A stretch of 33,441 nucleotides of DNA from Chloroflexota bacterium (GCA_016190625.1 JACPQF010000051.1:1-33441), one strand, 5' to 3'; numbered from the stretch's first letter, positions 23,314-32,645 are shown. Translations and numbers: made by a program. Notes: generated by a model from the letters alone, not told the origin.

Positions 23314-24677
23314 ACGAACCGGCCCGATAGAATCCTGATGAATACTTCGTTGCCGAGCAACCTGCCCCGGGGGGTCGTGACTATGGCTCCCCCCTGACCG
23401 GCGAGGAGGCCCAGATTCTCCAGCTCCTCGATCTCTCGCCCGAACGCTTGGCGAACATCGGCCCCGAAGCGACGACAAAACGAATGCTCATCGATGCCCT
23501 CGGACAGCCTGAGATTTAACATGGCCGTCTCGGCCATTTGCGTCGGCTGGTCGATGTCCACGATTTCCTCGACGACTGCAAGACCGTTTTCGGCAAGGAA
23601 CTGCTGGCTGAGATACGACTCGACAGCCGACCGGGCGAAAGATGGCGCTGCCGGCGTTTCCGGCGTGTGCCTTCCCCTTGGCGTCGGGGAATCCAGAGAG
23701 CGTGAACCTCGGGTCTCGCCCCAGACCGGCAGGGCAGGCGTGAGCCTGGCGATGTACTCGGCTGGGTCGCGGACGTTGGCCAGCCGGACGGAGCAGAAAG
23801 AAGAGTGCGCTCCTGCCCCAACGCCGATGTAGGGAAGGTTGCGCCAGTAGAGCAGGTTGTGGCGACAGCGCCTACCCGGCCTCGCCCAGTTGGAGATCTC
23901 GTAATGGTCGTAGCCATGTTGGGACAGATGCTCGTCAGCCCGGATGTACATGTCGGCCGCTAGGTCGGGGTCGGGAGAGGCCAATCGGCCGCCGTCTATT
24001 TCCGCCCAAAGAGCGGTCCCTTGTTCCACACTCAGGCCGTACAGCGATAGATGGTCTGGTTCCAGCTCGACGGCCTGCTCCAGGTCCTTTTCCCAGTCCT
24101 CAAGCGTTTCCGTTGGGATGCCATACATGAGGTCGAGACTAACGTTGTCGAAGCCGGCCTTCCTGGCTGCCCGGTAGGCGCCGACAACATCTTGTCTCGT
24201 ATGGTTCCGGCCAAGCAATGGTAGGAGGTTTGGGTTGAAGGATTGCACGCCAATGCTAAGCCGGTTGGCGCCTGCCACCAGCATCGATCTGAGTTGCGCT
24301 ACATCGATGGTGCCGGGGTTGGCTTCCACCGTGATCTCTGCATCCGGCTCTACCTGGAAGCTCGCTCGGCAGGCCGATAGTAACGCCGCTATCGCTTCGC
24401 CGCCCAGCAAAGTTGGCGTTCCCCCACCCAGGTAGATGGTGTTCAGCCGAAGCTTCTTGGCGTCGCGGGCAACTGACGGAAGACCGCCACGGGCGCTCAA
24501 CGCTGACCAAGCCACCATCTCCTTCCGGACAGCCTCCAAGTAGGCGGGAATGAGACGCGACAGACCGGCGAAGGAATTGAAGTCGCAGTAGCGACACTTG
24601 CTGCGGCAGAAGGGAATATGAATGTATAAGCCAAGCTGGCTGGACTCTGCGCCATTATTGGCCATAGGATGCCCCAT
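23310..24677 (-). CDS. hemW: HemW-like radical SAM protein (heme chaperone, formerly 'HemN-like')
   Basis: A 455-residue radical SAM protein. The cluster motif CRSKCRYCDF (C24, C28, C31) is of the HemN/HemW CxxxCxxC type. GGGTPTLL (SAM binding), EANPGT, GVQSFN and a C-terminal HemN domain (AETAMLNLRLSEGID, FCRRFGADVRQAF) follow. Like HemW and unlike true HemN, it lacks the N-terminal extension. HemW delivers heme to membrane cytochromes. It is some 60-70 residues longer than usual, owing to a low-complexity stretch (near residues 315-345) that coincides with a palindromic DNA element at 23648-23732. ATG 24677 and ATG 24665 are both possible starts. Confidence 0.9.
   Translation of the reverse strand: MGHPMANNGAESSQLGLYIHIPFCRSKCRYCDFNSFAGLSRLIPAYLEAVRKEMVAWSALSARGGLPSVARDAKKLRLNTIYLGGGTPTLLGGEAIAALLSACRASFQVEPDAEITVEANPGTIDVAQLRSMLVAGANRLSIGVQSFNPNLLPLLGRNHTRQDVVGAYRAARKAGFDNVSLDLMYGIPTETLEDWEKDLEQAVELEPDHLSLYGLSVEQGTALWAEIDGGRLASPDPDLAADMYIRADEHLSQHGYDHYEISNWARPGRRCRHNLLYWRNLPYIGVGAGAHSSFCSVRLANVRDPAEYIARLTPALPVWGETRGSRSLDSPTPRGRHTPETPAAPSFARSAVESYLSQQFLAENGLAVVEEIVDIDQPTQMAETAMLNLRLSEGIDEHSFCRRFGADVRQAFGREIEELENLGLLAGQGGAIVTTPRGRLLGNEVFIRILSGRFV
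23648..23732. repeat. Palindromic element inside hemW
   Basis: CTGCCGG (23648-23654) and CCGGCAG (23726-23732) flank a stretch with an inner hairpin TTCCCC (23672-23677)/GGGGAA (23686-23691) and a CCGGCGTTTCCGG dyad. It encodes Pro/Arg/Ser/Thr-rich residues that do not fit the HemW family, so it marks an in-frame insertion. Exact ends are uncertain. Confidence 0.5.
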
Positions 24678-24680
24678 TGG

Positions 24681-24743
24681 TAGCTGTCAGCCGTCGGCTA
24701 TCAGCTTTCAGTTGTCAGTTATCGGCCGTCGGCGGTCGGCATC
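24681..24743. repeat. Degenerate GCTGTCAGCCGTCGGC-type intergenic repeat
   Basis: Imperfect tandem units related to TCAGCCGTCGGC and TCAGTTATCGGC fill most of the gap between hemW and the aspS promoter. It belongs to the same sequence type as 1042-1075 and 26747-26770. No hemW promoter could be recognised in it. Confidence 0.5.
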
Positions 24744-24762
24744 GATCATAGCACAGCCGTCC

Positions 24763-24791
24763 TTGAAAAACCACCCAGCCTAGGCTATAAT
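24763..24791 (+). promoter_or_regulatory. Promoter of aspS
   Basis: TTGAAA (24763-24768), a 17-bp spacer and TATAAT (24786-24791). The transcript would start near 24798 and have a leader of about 148 nt. Confidence 0.75.
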
Positions 24792-24842
24792 CGAGCATAG
24801 GGTTTTCTGGTAGAGGCTGAAAAGCTGATGCCAGTTGATTTC

Positions 24843-24914
24843 GTAGCGGCCGTCCCTCCGTGGCGGCCACGGGGACGGGGGCGGGCATCCTTCTTGGAAG
24901 GACACCGCCCCTAC
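24843..24914 (+). repeat. Double-hairpin element in the aspS leader
   Basis: Hairpin 1 pairs CGTCC..CCGTGG (24851-24863) with CCACGGGGACG (24867-24877). Hairpin 2 pairs GGGGCGG (24878-24884) with CCGCCCC (24905-24911) and encloses CCTTC/GAAGG. The ends are GTAG and CTAC. The layout resembles a small palindromic mobile repeat (GTAGGGGC..CTAC type), but as transcribed leader it could also affect aspS expression. There is no T-box sequence and no U-run after the hairpins, so it is not an obvious attenuator. Confidence 0.5.
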
Positions 24915-24945
24915 AAACTCCGATCGCTGACCCCGAGGAGGTTCT

Positions 24946-26742
24946 GTGCTAAAGAGTCGTGATTGCGGTGAACTAACTAAGGCGAACGAGGGCCAACACG
25001 TCATTTTGGCTGGTTGGGTCAATCGTCGCCGCGACCACGGTGGCCTGATTTTTCTCGACCTGCGAGATAGATCTGGCGTCGTTCAAGTCGTCTTCAACCC
25101 AGAGATATCCCAGCGGGCCCATGCCACCGCCAATGAAGCGCGAAGCGAATACGTGCTCCAAGTTAAGGGCAACGTCAGCCTGCGACCTGCCGGAACGGAG
25201 AATCCCAAGCTGACCACCGGTGAGGTGGAGGTTATCGCCAGAGAAGTCGAGATACTTGGCCCATCCAAGACCCCGCCTTTCTACATCAGCGAAGAGGTAG
25301 AGGTTGAAGAGTCCCTCCGACTAAAGTACCGGTACCTCGACCTTCGCACGGCCCGCATGCAGCGAAACATCATCCTTCGCCACCGCGTGATCAAGTTCAT
25401 GCGGGATTTCCTCGACGAGAAGGGCTTTCTGGAGATCGAGACGCCAATACTCATCAAGAGCACCCCTGAGGGCGCGAGGGACTACCTGGTTCCTAGTCGA
25501 GTTCACCCGGGTGAGTTCTATGCCCTTCCCCAGTCGCCGCAGCAGTTGAAGCAATTGCTCATGGTCGCCGGATTCGAGAGGTATTTTCAGATAGCCCGGT
25601 GTTTCCGGGACGAGGACCTGAGGGCCGATCGCCAGCCGGAGTTTACGCAGCTCGATATCGAGATGAGCTTCGCAGACGTGGACGACATCTTGGCTCTGAT
25701 GGAGGAGCTGTTCACGGCGCTGGTCAGGAAGATCGCACCGGACAAGCAGATCCTGTCGCCCTTCCCTCGTCTGACCTACGCCGAGGCGCTCGATAAGTAC
25801 GGCAGCGACAAGCCGGATTTGCGCTACGGACTCGAGCTGACCGATATTTCCGACCTCGTCGCCGACTCGGGGTTCATGGTGTTTCAGACGGCCCTCGCAC
25901 AGGGAGGCCAGGCTAAGGCTCTGGTTGCCCCCGGCTGCGCCAGCTACAGTCGCAAGGAGGTCGACGCCCTCATAGATCTCGCCAAAGCTCAGGGAGCAAA
26001 GGGTCTGGTCACTCTGGCCCTTGTCGGCGGCAAACAACACGAGGCCTTCGGGCGCTTGAGCCTCGACGAGGTGAGGTCTCCCCTCACGAAGTTCTTCTCG
26101 ACCGAACAACTGGCGGCCATCGCCCAGCGAACCGCCGCCAACATCGGCGACCTGGTCTTGATCGTCGCCGATCAGCCAAAGGTCGTGGCCGCGGCCTTGA
26201 GTAGATTGCGGAGCGAGATCGTGGCCCGGCTCCGCCTGGCAGATCCTCAGGTATTCGCATTTGCGTTCGTCACCGATTTCCCCTTGTTCGAGTGGAACGA
26301 CTCGGACAAGCGCTGGGATTCCAGCCACCATCCCTTCACTTCTCCCCGAGATGAGGACCTGCCTCTTATAGATACGGCACCCGGCAAAGTTCTATCGAAG
26401 GCTTACGACCTCGTGTGCAACGGACTGGAGCTGGCCAGCGGCAGCATTAGAATTCACCGCCGCGAGGTCCAGGAGAAGATATTCGAGCGTTTGGGCTACA
26501 CGGCAGACGATGCCGCCAAGCGGTTTGGCCACATGTTGGAGGCCTTCGAATACGGGCCGCCGCCGCACGGTGGCATTGCGCCGGGCATAGACCGGTTCGT
26601 GATGCTGCTGGCGGGAGAAGACACAATTAGAGACGTGATCGCCTTTCCCAAGACCCAAAGCGCCGCCGACCTGATGACCGGCGCTCCGTCTTCCGTTTCT
26701 CGCGACCAACTGCGCGACCTACATCTGTCGATCAGCGACTAA
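24946..26742 (+). CDS. aspS: Aspartyl-tRNA synthetase, bacterial type, likely non-discriminating
   Basis: A 598-residue class II synthetase. The OB-fold anticodon domain spans residues 1-110, the catalytic core is split by the bacterial GAD insert (about 290-430), and the motifs are [29 protein letters not shown] (motif 2) and [13 protein letters not shown] (motif 3). GTG 24946 follows GAGGAGG by four bases. In the anticodon domain the NRRRDHGGL loop has His31, and Gly83 lies in RPAGTENP. These match the His/Gly pair reported for non-discriminating AspRS, in contrast to Leu/Lys of discriminating enzymes. It may therefore also charge tRNA-Asn with Asp for later amidation by GatCAB. That prediction is inference. 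Confidence 0.96.
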   Translation: MLKSRDCGELTKANEGQHVILAGWVNRRRDHGGLIFLDLRDRSGVVQVVFNPEISQRAHATANEARSEYVLQVKGNVSLRPAGTENPKLTTGEVEVIAREVEILGPSKTPPFYISEEVEVEESLRLKYRYLDLRTARMQRNIILRHRVIKFMRDFLDEKGFLEIETPILIKSTPEGARDYLVPSRVHPGEFYALPQSPQQLKQLLMVAGFERYFQIARCFRDEDLRADRQPEFTQLDIEMSFADVDDILALMEELFTALVRKIAPDKQILSPFPRLTYAEALDKYGSDKPDLRYGLELTDISDLVADSGFMVFQTALAQGGQAKALVAPGCASYSRKEVDALIDLAKAQGAKGLVTLALVGGKQHEAFGRLSLDEVRSPLTKFFSTEQLAAIAQRTAANIGDLVLIVADQPKVVAAALSRLRSEIVARLRLADPQVFAFAFVTDFPLFEWNDSDKRWDSSHHPFTSPRDEDLPLIDTAPGKVLSKAYDLVCNGLELASGSIRIHRREVQEKIFERLGYTADDAAKRFGHMLEAFEYGPPPHGGIAPGIDRFVMLLAGEDTIRDVIAFPKTQSAADLMTGAPSSVSRDQLRDLHLSISD

Positions 26743-26746
26743 CTAA

Positions 26747-26770
26747 CGGTCAGCCATCAGCCGTCAGCCT
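26747..26770. repeat. Degenerate CGGTCAGCCATCAGCCGTCAGCC repeat
   Basis: Three imperfect TCAGCC(A/G)-type units directly follow the aspS stop. Same family as the stretches at 1042-1075 and 24681-24743. It is not a clear hairpin and is not followed by a U-run. Confidence 0.5.
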
Positions 26771-26872
26771 TTCTTGTCCTATCTGCTCGCATTTCTCAGT
26801 ATGCCAATGAATTGGAGGATTCCGGCTAGGTCGACGCGGACACCGAAACCACACCCTTCGACGCGAGCCATC

Positions 26873-26903
26873 TTGACATATTGGGACGGTCTAACGGTAT
26901 AAT
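26873..26903 (+). promoter_or_regulatory. Promoter of the peptide-transporter operon
   Basis: TTGACA (26873-26878) and TATAAT (26898-26903) have perfect hexamers but a long 19-bp spacer, so a helper activator may be needed. The leader runs about 60 nt to the first gene. Confidence 0.65.
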
Positions 26904-26968
26904 TAGGCACAGAACTTGCACCCCCGCGTATAGTTGGGAATTGTTTTTCACTATGTCAGGAGAGTACA

Positions 26969-28582
26969 GTGGCTAATCACCGTCGGCTTGCAATTGCCTT
27001 GGTCCTCGTGTTGGTGGTCGCCTGGTCTGCCAGTTTCGGATGCATTTTCAAATCCTCAGGCAAGCGGCCCGTATCTGATTTGGGCACATCCCGGCAGGGC
27101 GCACTCACAATTCCAGGGGCCGATCCGCCAACTTTGGATCCGGCGCTCGCTCAAGATGCTACCTCAGCCAACTACATCGTCGAGATCTTCAGCGGCCTGG
27201 TCACCCTCAATCGAAAACTGGAAATAGAAGGCGATATCGCCGAGAAGTGGGACGTCAGCAAGGATGGCAAGACGTACACATTCCACCTCCGCTCCGGCGC
27301 CAAATTCCATGATGGAAAAGAAGTCAAGGCGCAGGACTTTAAGTTCTCCCTGGAAAGGGCTGTGGACCCGAAACTGGAATCGGTAGTGGCTGACACCTAT
27401 CTGGGCGACATCGTCGGCGCCAGGGATGTACTCAAGGGCGAGGCAAAGCAGATCAGAGGCGTCAAGGTCGTAGACGACCGAACGCTGGAGATCACCATCG
27501 ATGCGCCGAAAGCCTATTTTCTCGCTAAGCTGACCTATCCCACGGCCTTCGTCGTGGACGAAGCCAACGTGAAAAAGCGTAATTGGACTGACACGCCAAA
27601 CGGCACCGGACCCTACAAGCTAAAGCAGTGGAAGAAGGGCGAGCAGATCCTTTTGGAAAGGAACGCCGACTACTACAAGGGCGCGCCCAAGCTCGAAAAG
27701 GTGAATTTCCTCCTGAGTGGTGGCTCGTCCATAACGATGTATGAGAACGGCGAGATCGATGTCTCGGGGGTGGGCCTCAACGACATCGAGCGGATAACGG
27801 ACCCCACGAACCCGCTGAACAAGGAATTGATAACTAGCCCTTCACTTGACGTCTTCTACATCGGGTTCAACACGAAGCGCGCTCCTTTCGACGATCCCAA
27901 GGTGAGGCAGGCTTTCAACCATGCAGTAGACAAACAGAAGATTGCGGACGTTGTCCTGAAGGGGATGCAAACAAAGGCCGATGGCATACTGCCACCTGGC
28001 ATGCCGGGCCACAATGCCAGTCTAAAGGGCCTCGGCTATGATCCTGACAAAGCAAGAAGCCTGATCGCCCAATCCAAGTACAAGGACGTCGCGAACCTGC
28101 CGCCGATAGTTCTTTCCATAGAAGGTGCAGGAACGAACCCACCGAGAACGACTACCGCCATCGTCGAGATGTGGAAGCAGAACCTTGGCGTGGATGTTCG
28201 CATCGAGCAGGTGGAGTGGGCGACCTATCTGAACGACCTCAAGAAGCACAGGTTCCAAATGTTCGAGGTAGGCTGGATAGCCGACTATCCGGATCCTCAG
28301 GATTTCCTGGATATCCTCTTCCACAGCGGGAGCCTCGACAATAATTCCGACTACTCTAACCCTGAGGTGGATTCTCTGCTGGAGACAGCAAGAACGGAGG
28401 CCGACGTCGACAAGAGACTTAAGTTGTACCAACAGGCAGAGCAGCTGATAGTCAACGACGCGCCGTGGGTGCCTCTGTTCTTCACCAAGAGCTACCTGCT
28501 GGTCAAGCCGTACGTCGAAGGCTTTGTCCCTGCCCCAATGGTCATACCGTTCTTCAAGGACGTTTCGCTGAGATCCCGTTAG
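26969..28582 (+). CDS. Peptide ABC transporter substrate-binding lipoprotein (DppA/OppA family)
   Basis: A 537-residue solute-binding protein of family 5. The signal sequence (RRLAIALVLVLVVAWSASFG) ends at C25, a slightly atypical lipobox (SFGC), so it is probably membrane-anchored by lipid. Family marks are PPTLDPALAQD near the start, LVTLNRKLEIEGDIAEKWDVS, YTFHLRSGAKFHDG, DPKVRQAFNHAVDK, and WIADYPDPQDFLD late in the chain. It captures oligopeptides or similar solutes outside the cell and passes them to the permeases encoded next. GTG 26969 follows CAGGAGAG. A full permease and ATPase set follows, so the transporter is complete. Confidence 0.93.
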   Translation: MANHRRLAIALVLVLVVAWSASFGCIFKSSGKRPVSDLGTSRQGALTIPGADPPTLDPALAQDATSANYIVEIFSGLVTLNRKLEIEGDIAEKWDVSKDGKTYTFHLRSGAKFHDGKEVKAQDFKFSLERAVDPKLESVVADTYLGDIVGARDVLKGEAKQIRGVKVVDDRTLEITIDAPKAYFLAKLTYPTAFVVDEANVKKRNWTDTPNGTGPYKLKQWKKGEQILLERNADYYKGAPKLEKVNFLLSGGSSITMYENGEIDVSGVGLNDIERITDPTNPLNKELITSPSLDVFYIGFNTKRAPFDDPKVRQAFNHAVDKQKIADVVLKGMQTKADGILPPGMPGHNASLKGLGYDPDKARSLIAQSKYKDVANLPPIVLSIEGAGTNPPRTTTAIVEMWKQNLGVDVRIEQVEWATYLNDLKKHRFQMFEVGWIADYPDPQDFLDILFHSGSLDNNSDYSNPEVDSLLETARTEADVDKRLKLYQQAEQLIVNDAPWVPLFFTKSYLLVKPYVEGFVPAPMVIPFFKDVSLRSR

Positions 28583-28647
28583 GGGCAGCAAAACGTTTTC
28601 TAGATTGGGCACAATCCGGTGCATGGTAAGGGAATAGGTCGGCCAAT

Positions 28648-29577
28648 ATGCTAGTTTTCATCATCCGGCGACTTCTATGGTTGCCACTTGTGCTCCTTGT
28701 AGTCTCGTTCATAACCTACGGCCTCGGGTTCTACGGGCCGGGAGACCCGGTGGAGATTCTATTGGGTCAGCGCACGAACCCGGAGGTTGTGGAGCGCATA
28801 CGTCACGAGAAGGGTCTGGACCGGCCCTTTATCGTTCAGTATGGCGACTTCGTTTGGAACGCCCTTCAGGGAGAGTTCGGTGAGAGCTACAAATACCGGG
28901 GCCAAGCCGTAAATGAGCTCATCGCCGAGAAGGTGTGGGTTTCGAGCCAGCTCGGGTTCGTCGCCCTCGTCATCGCAGTTGTTCTTGGGATACCTCTAGG
29001 GTTGCTGGCCGCTTTCAAGCACGGCACGTGGGCGGACACAGCGGTGGTGGGCGCTACCTTGATCTTTATCTCGGTTCCATCCTTTATCGTGGCGCCGATC
29101 CTCCTCTGGACCCTGGTCTCCAGCCTCCATCTTCTGCCGAGCGCCGGTTGGAACGGCATCTTCGACTTGCGGCTGGTCATGCCGGCGCTAGTGATGGGGA
29201 TTCCGCCTGTGGCCGTGATCACGAGGCAAACTAGGGCAGCGGTACTCGAAGTGGTTGCTCAGGACTACGTGCGTACGGCCCGTTCCAAGGGCCTTTACGA
29301 GCGGGTGGTCGTCCTCCGCCACATCCTGCGAAACGCTCTGATCCCGGTCTTCACACTCATCGGGCTTAGCATGGGCGGCCTCGTGGAGGGCGCGTTCATT
29401 ACCGAGACCATTTTTGGTATTCCCGGCATCGGCAGGTTGGGCTTCGAATCCATCACCTCGCGAGACTACCCGGTTATCATGGCGCTGACGCTTTTGGTCG
29501 CGACAACTTATGTTCTTGCCAGCCTGGCCGTGGACATCGGTTACACCTTTCTAGACCCGCGTGTTCGGACGGATTGA
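28648..29577 (+). CDS. Peptide ABC transporter permease (DppB/OppB type)
   Basis: A 309-residue membrane protein with six helices. The N-terminus MLVFIIRRLLWLPLVLLVVS, the GDPVEILLG segment and the EAA loop (YVRTARSKGLYERVVVLRHILRNALIPV) are typical of DppB. The EAA loop contacts the ATPases. ATG 28648 is 65 bp after the binding-protein gene; only a weak AGG precedes it, so reinitiation or coupling is likely. The end is close to or overlaps the next permease. Confidence 0.95.
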   Translation: MLVFIIRRLLWLPLVLLVVSFITYGLGFYGPGDPVEILLGQRTNPEVVERIRHEKGLDRPFIVQYGDFVWNALQGEFGESYKYRGQAVNELIAEKVWVSSQLGFVALVIAVVLGIPLGLLAAFKHGTWADTAVVGATLIFISVPSFIVAPILLWTLVSSLHLLPSAGWNGIFDLRLVMPALVMGIPPVAVITRQTRAAVLEVVAQDYVRTARSKGLYERVVVLRHILRNALIPVFTLIGLSMGGLVEGAFITETIFGIPGIGRLGFESITSRDYPVIMALTLLVATTYVLASLAVDIGYTFLDPRVRTD

Positions 29578-29581
29578 GAAG

Positions 29582-30598
29582 ATGACCAGACCCATGGATC
29601 GAGCAAATCGAAGAGCGAATGGGGGATACGGTGCGTCAGGCTTGGATGTAGAACGGAGCGAGCCTCAAGGCGAGCGGGTTGTCGGACGTAACCCGTGGAT
29701 GATGCTATGGCGGAGGTTTGCGAGCAACCGGTTTGCTCTGGTCTGTATGATAGTCATCGTCCTTGGCTTATATGTCACCGGCATTTTTGCCCCGCTGCTG
29801 TCTCCCTATGTCCCCACAGCCCAGAATCTAGACGCGGTGGCGCAGGGTCCGAGTATCGCGCATTGGCTCGGCACCGACGAACTGGGGAGAGATTTGCTCA
29901 GTCGCATCATCTGGGGGGCGCGCACTGCGGCGATTGTCTCCATCGTGGCCGTCAGCCTTTCGACCATCATCGGCGTGGTCTTGGGAGCCCTATCGGGATA
30001 CCTCGGGGGCTGGTTTGACACCTTGATCATGCGTGTGTCGGATATTCTGTTTGCGTTTCCGAGCCTGCTATTCGTCATCTTCATCGCAGCGACCGTCAAG
30101 CCATCGGCAGTTCGTTTTGTCGAACAAATGGAGATTGCCTGGGGGATGCGTGGCCTTGCGCGCTCGGGAATCATCGATTATTTTGTGGTGTTCACTGCCC
30201 TGTCGGTGATCGCCTGGCCGGGCATGGCTCGTCTCATCAGAGGCCAGGTTCTCTCCGTCAAGAGAATGGAGTACGTTGCAGCGGCGGAATCCATTGGGGC
30301 AAGCACCTATCGAATTATCTTTCGACATGTGCTGCCGAACTGTCTTAGCCCGGTGCTCGTCGCCGTGTCCATGGGCTTGGGCGGTGCAGTCATGTCAGAA
30401 TCGGTGCTGAGCTACCTCGGCGTCGGCATCCAGCCGCCAAACGCGAGCTGGGGCGCGATGATCTGGGAAAACTCGGGCGAGTGGCGTTTGCATCCCCACT
30501 TGATTTTCATCCCTGGGGCGGTCGTCGCTATCGTCATCTTCTGCTTCAACTTCATCGGCGATGGTCTCAACGATGCCCTGAACCCGAGAAATCGCTAG
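29582..30598 (+). CDS. Peptide ABC transporter permease (DppC/OppC type)
   Basis: About 338 residues. A hydrophilic N-terminal tail of some 35 residues is followed by the OppC N-terminal motif (PWMMLWRRFASNRFALVCM), then LGTDELGRDLLSRIIWGAR, the EAA loop (YVAAAESIGASTYRIIFRHVLPNCLSPV) and the final SWGAMIWE segment. It pairs with the DppB-type subunit. Start choice is uncertain: GTG 29561 (overlapping the previous gene), ATG 29582 and ATG 29594 are all in frame, none with a strong RBS. There is an insert around MEIAWGMRGLARSGIIDYF between two helices that is longer than in many relatives. Confidence 0.94.
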   Translation: MTRPMDRANRRANGGYGASGLDVERSEPQGERVVGRNPWMMLWRRFASNRFALVCMIVIVLGLYVTGIFAPLLSPYVPTAQNLDAVAQGPSIAHWLGTDELGRDLLSRIIWGARTAAIVSIVAVSLSTIIGVVLGALSGYLGGWFDTLIMRVSDILFAFPSLLFVIFIAATVKPSAVRFVEQMEIAWGMRGLARSGIIDYFVVFTALSVIAWPGMARLIRGQVLSVKRMEYVAAAESIGASTYRIIFRHVLPNCLSPVLVAVSMGLGGAVMSESVLSYLGVGIQPPNASWGAMIWENSGEWRLHPHLIFIPGAVVAIVIFCFNFIGDGLNDALNPRNR

Positions 30599-30612
30599 CG
30601 ACGGCCAGCTTA

Positions 30613-30641
30613 TTGACGGCGCACCTCCCGCAGTGTATAAA
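30613..30641 (+). promoter_or_regulatory. Internal promoter before the transporter ATPase genes
   Basis: TTGACG (30613-30618), a 17-bp spacer and TATAAA (30636-30641) lie in the only sizeable gap within the operon (75 bp). The two ATPase genes may therefore be transcribed independently of the binding protein and permeases. Confidence 0.55.
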
Positions 30642-30673
30642 TACGCTAGTACCTAGAGGAGCAGCACAACCTC

Positions 30674-31657
30674 ATGGCCCCACTTCTCAGCGTCAGGGAC
30701 CTGAAAACTTACTTCCGTACGCCGGACGGAGTCGTCCATGCCGTGGATGGCGTATCGTTCGACCTTGCCGCCGGCGAGAGGCTGGGAATAGTGGGCGAAA
30801 GCGGCTGCGGCAAGAGCGTCACGGCCCTGTCGCTAATGCGGCTCATACCCCAACCGCCCGGCAGAATCGTCGGCGGCGAAGTGACATTCGATGGCATGGA
30901 CCTGCTGGCGCTCGACGAAGAGGAAGTCCGCTCCGTTCGCGGCAATAAGATTGCCATGATCTTCCAAGACCCTATGACCTCTCTCAACCCGGTCCTAACG
31001 ATCCGTCGCCAGCTCTCCGAGGGTCTCGAACTGCACAAGGGCATGAGCAGGTCTCAGGCGCGCCGGCATAGCATCGAACTCCTGCGAATGGTGGGCATAC
31101 CCTCGCCCGAGTCACGCGTCGACGACTATCCCCACCAGTTTAGCGGTGGCATGCGCCAGCGGGTGATGATCGCCATGGCTCTGTCCTGCGATCCTCAAGT
31201 GCTTCTCGCCGACGAGCCGACCACGGCCCTCGACGTGACCATTCAGGCTCAGATCCTCGACCTCGTGAAGAGGCTGTGCGTGGAGCGCCGCACGGCGGTC
31301 ATTCTCATCACTCACGATCTTGGCGTGCTGGCGGGCATGACCGATAGGCTAGCGGTGATGTACGCCGGCCGGATAGTTGAGACCGCCCCAACCGCCGAGC
31401 TATATGAGAATCCCAAGCATCCCTACACGATAGCTTTGATGAAGTCTGTGCCGCGGCTGGACGAGGAGCGCCGGGAAAAGCTGTTTGTTATCGACGGTCT
31501 CCCCCCCGACCTCATCGACCCACCAAAGGGCTGCCGGTTTGCCCCTCGCTGCTTCGCCGTGATCGACAAGTGCTGGGAAGAGATGCCCGAACTAATGAGG
31601 GTCACCGAGGGCCACAACGCGGCATGCTGGGTCGACGTCTCGAAAGGGAGGTCATAG
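30674..31657 (+). CDS. Peptide ABC transporter ATPase (DppD/OppD type)
   Basis: A 327-residue nucleotide-binding subunit. Walker A is GESGCGKS near residue 41, the Q-loop is [11 protein letters not shown], the signature is [13 protein letters not shown], Walker B is [12 protein letters not shown], and the switch His is in LITHDLGV. The C-terminal oligopeptide-transport domain contains the GCRFAPRC..C cysteine motif that binds a [4Fe-4S] cluster in several DppD/OppD homologues. It forms a heterodimer with the product of the next gene. GAGGAG lies upstream of ATG 30674. Confidence 0.95.
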   Translation: MAPLLSVRDLKTYFRTPDGVVHAVDGVSFDLAAGERLGIVGESGCGKSVTALSLMRLIPQPPGRIVGGEVTFDGMDLLALDEEEVRSVRGNKIAMIFQDPMTSLNPVLTIRRQLSEGLELHKGMSRSQARRHSIELLRMVGIPSPESRVDDYPHQFSGGMRQRVMIAMALSCDPQVLLADEPTTALDVTIQAQILDLVKRLCVERRTAVILITHDLGVLAGMTDRLAVMYAGRIVETAPTAELYENPKHPYTIALMKSVPRLDEERREKLFVIDGLPPDLIDPPKGCRFAPRCFAVIDKCWEEMPELMRVTEGHNAACWVDVSKGRS

Positions 31658-31661
31658 GCAG

Positions 31662-32645
31662 ATGCCAATCGGCGACGAGATTCTTCTTGACGTCAAAGAT
31701 CTCAAGATGTACTTCCCCATCAAGTCCGGCATGGTGTTCCAAAGAAAAGTAGGGGATGTGAAGGCGGTCGACGGCATCAGCTTCACGGTGAAAAAAGGCG
31801 AGACCCTGGGCCTCGTGGGAGAGAGCGGCTGTGGCAAATCGACTACGGGCAGGGCGATCCTGCAACTGTACCGCCCCACGGCCGGGCAAGTGCTGTTCGA
31901 GGGCGAGAACCTCGGCGATCTTCGCGGTAACAAGCTCCGCAAGGTGCGCCGCAAAATGCAGATGATCTTTCAGGACCCCTACGCCTCACTGAACCCCCGT
32001 CAATCGCTGGGAAGCATCATCGGCGAGCCCCTGGTGATCCACGGCCTGGCCAAGGGTAAGGATAAGCAGGAGCGGGTTCAGGAATTGCTGAGGATCGTCG
32101 GTCTGAACCCTTATTTCGTCAATCGTTACCCGCACGAGTTCAGCGGTGGCCAACGACAGCGCATCGGCATCGCCCGCGCTCTGGCCGTGCAGCCTAGCTT
32201 CATAATTTGCGATGAGCCGATTTCGGCGCTCGACGTATCCATTCGCGCTCAGATCCTCAACTTGCTCGAAGATCTGCAGGAGCAGTTCGACCTGACCTAC
32301 CTTTTCATCGCTCACGACCTATCGGTTGTGCGCCATATCAGCGACCGCGTGGCCGTCATGTATCTGGGTCGGATCGCGGAGCTTGCGGACCGGAAGGCCC
32401 TGTACGAGAACCCGCTTCACCCCTACACCAAAGCGCTCCTCTCGGCGGTGCCCATTCCTGACCCCACCGTAGAGGCGAAAAGGGAGCGCATCATTCTAAC
32501 CGGGGACGTGCCAAGTCCTGTGAAGCCCCCGGCGGGCTGCAACTTCCATACTCGCTGCCCCATGGCCATCCCCCAATGCAGCCAATTCGTTCCGCCCCTG
32601 GTCGACAAAGGCGGACGCCACCACGTCGCCTGTATCAGGGTCTAG
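31662..32645 (+). CDS. Peptide ABC transporter ATPase (DppF/OppF type)
   Basis: A 327-residue nucleotide-binding subunit. Walker A is GESGCGKST near residue 52, the Q-loop [12 protein letters not shown], the signature [13 protein letters not shown], Walker [13 protein letters not shown] and switch His IAHDLSV. The tail keeps the paired-cysteine motif [10 protein letters not shown]. Its RBS, GGGAGG, lies inside the end of the preceding gene and only four bases separate the two genes. It closes the five-gene transporter operon; no intrinsic terminator is visible after its stop. Confidence 0.95.
   Translation: MPIGDEILLDVKDLKMYFPIKSGMVFQRKVGDVKAVDGISFTVKKGETLGLVGESGCGKSTTGRAILQLYRPTAGQVLFEGENLGDLRGNKLRKVRRKMQMIFQDPYASLNPRQSLGSIIGEPLVIHGLAKGKDKQERVQELLRIVGLNPYFVNRYPHEFSGGQRQRIGIARALAVQPSFIICDEPISALDVSIRAQILNLLEDLQEQFDLTYLFIAHDLSVVRHISDRVAVMYLGRIAELADRKALYENPLHPYTKALLSAVPIPDPTVEAKRERIILTGDVPSPVKPPAGCNFHTRCPMAIPQCSQFVPPLVDKGGRHHVACIRV

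Noticed and set aside
24798-24945. T-box riboswitch in the aspS leader
   Set aside because: The conserved T-box sequence, specifier loop and terminator U-run are missing.
25321-26331. Minus-strand open frame of 336 codons
   Set aside because: Antisense to the catalytic part of aspS, with no start signal or domain.
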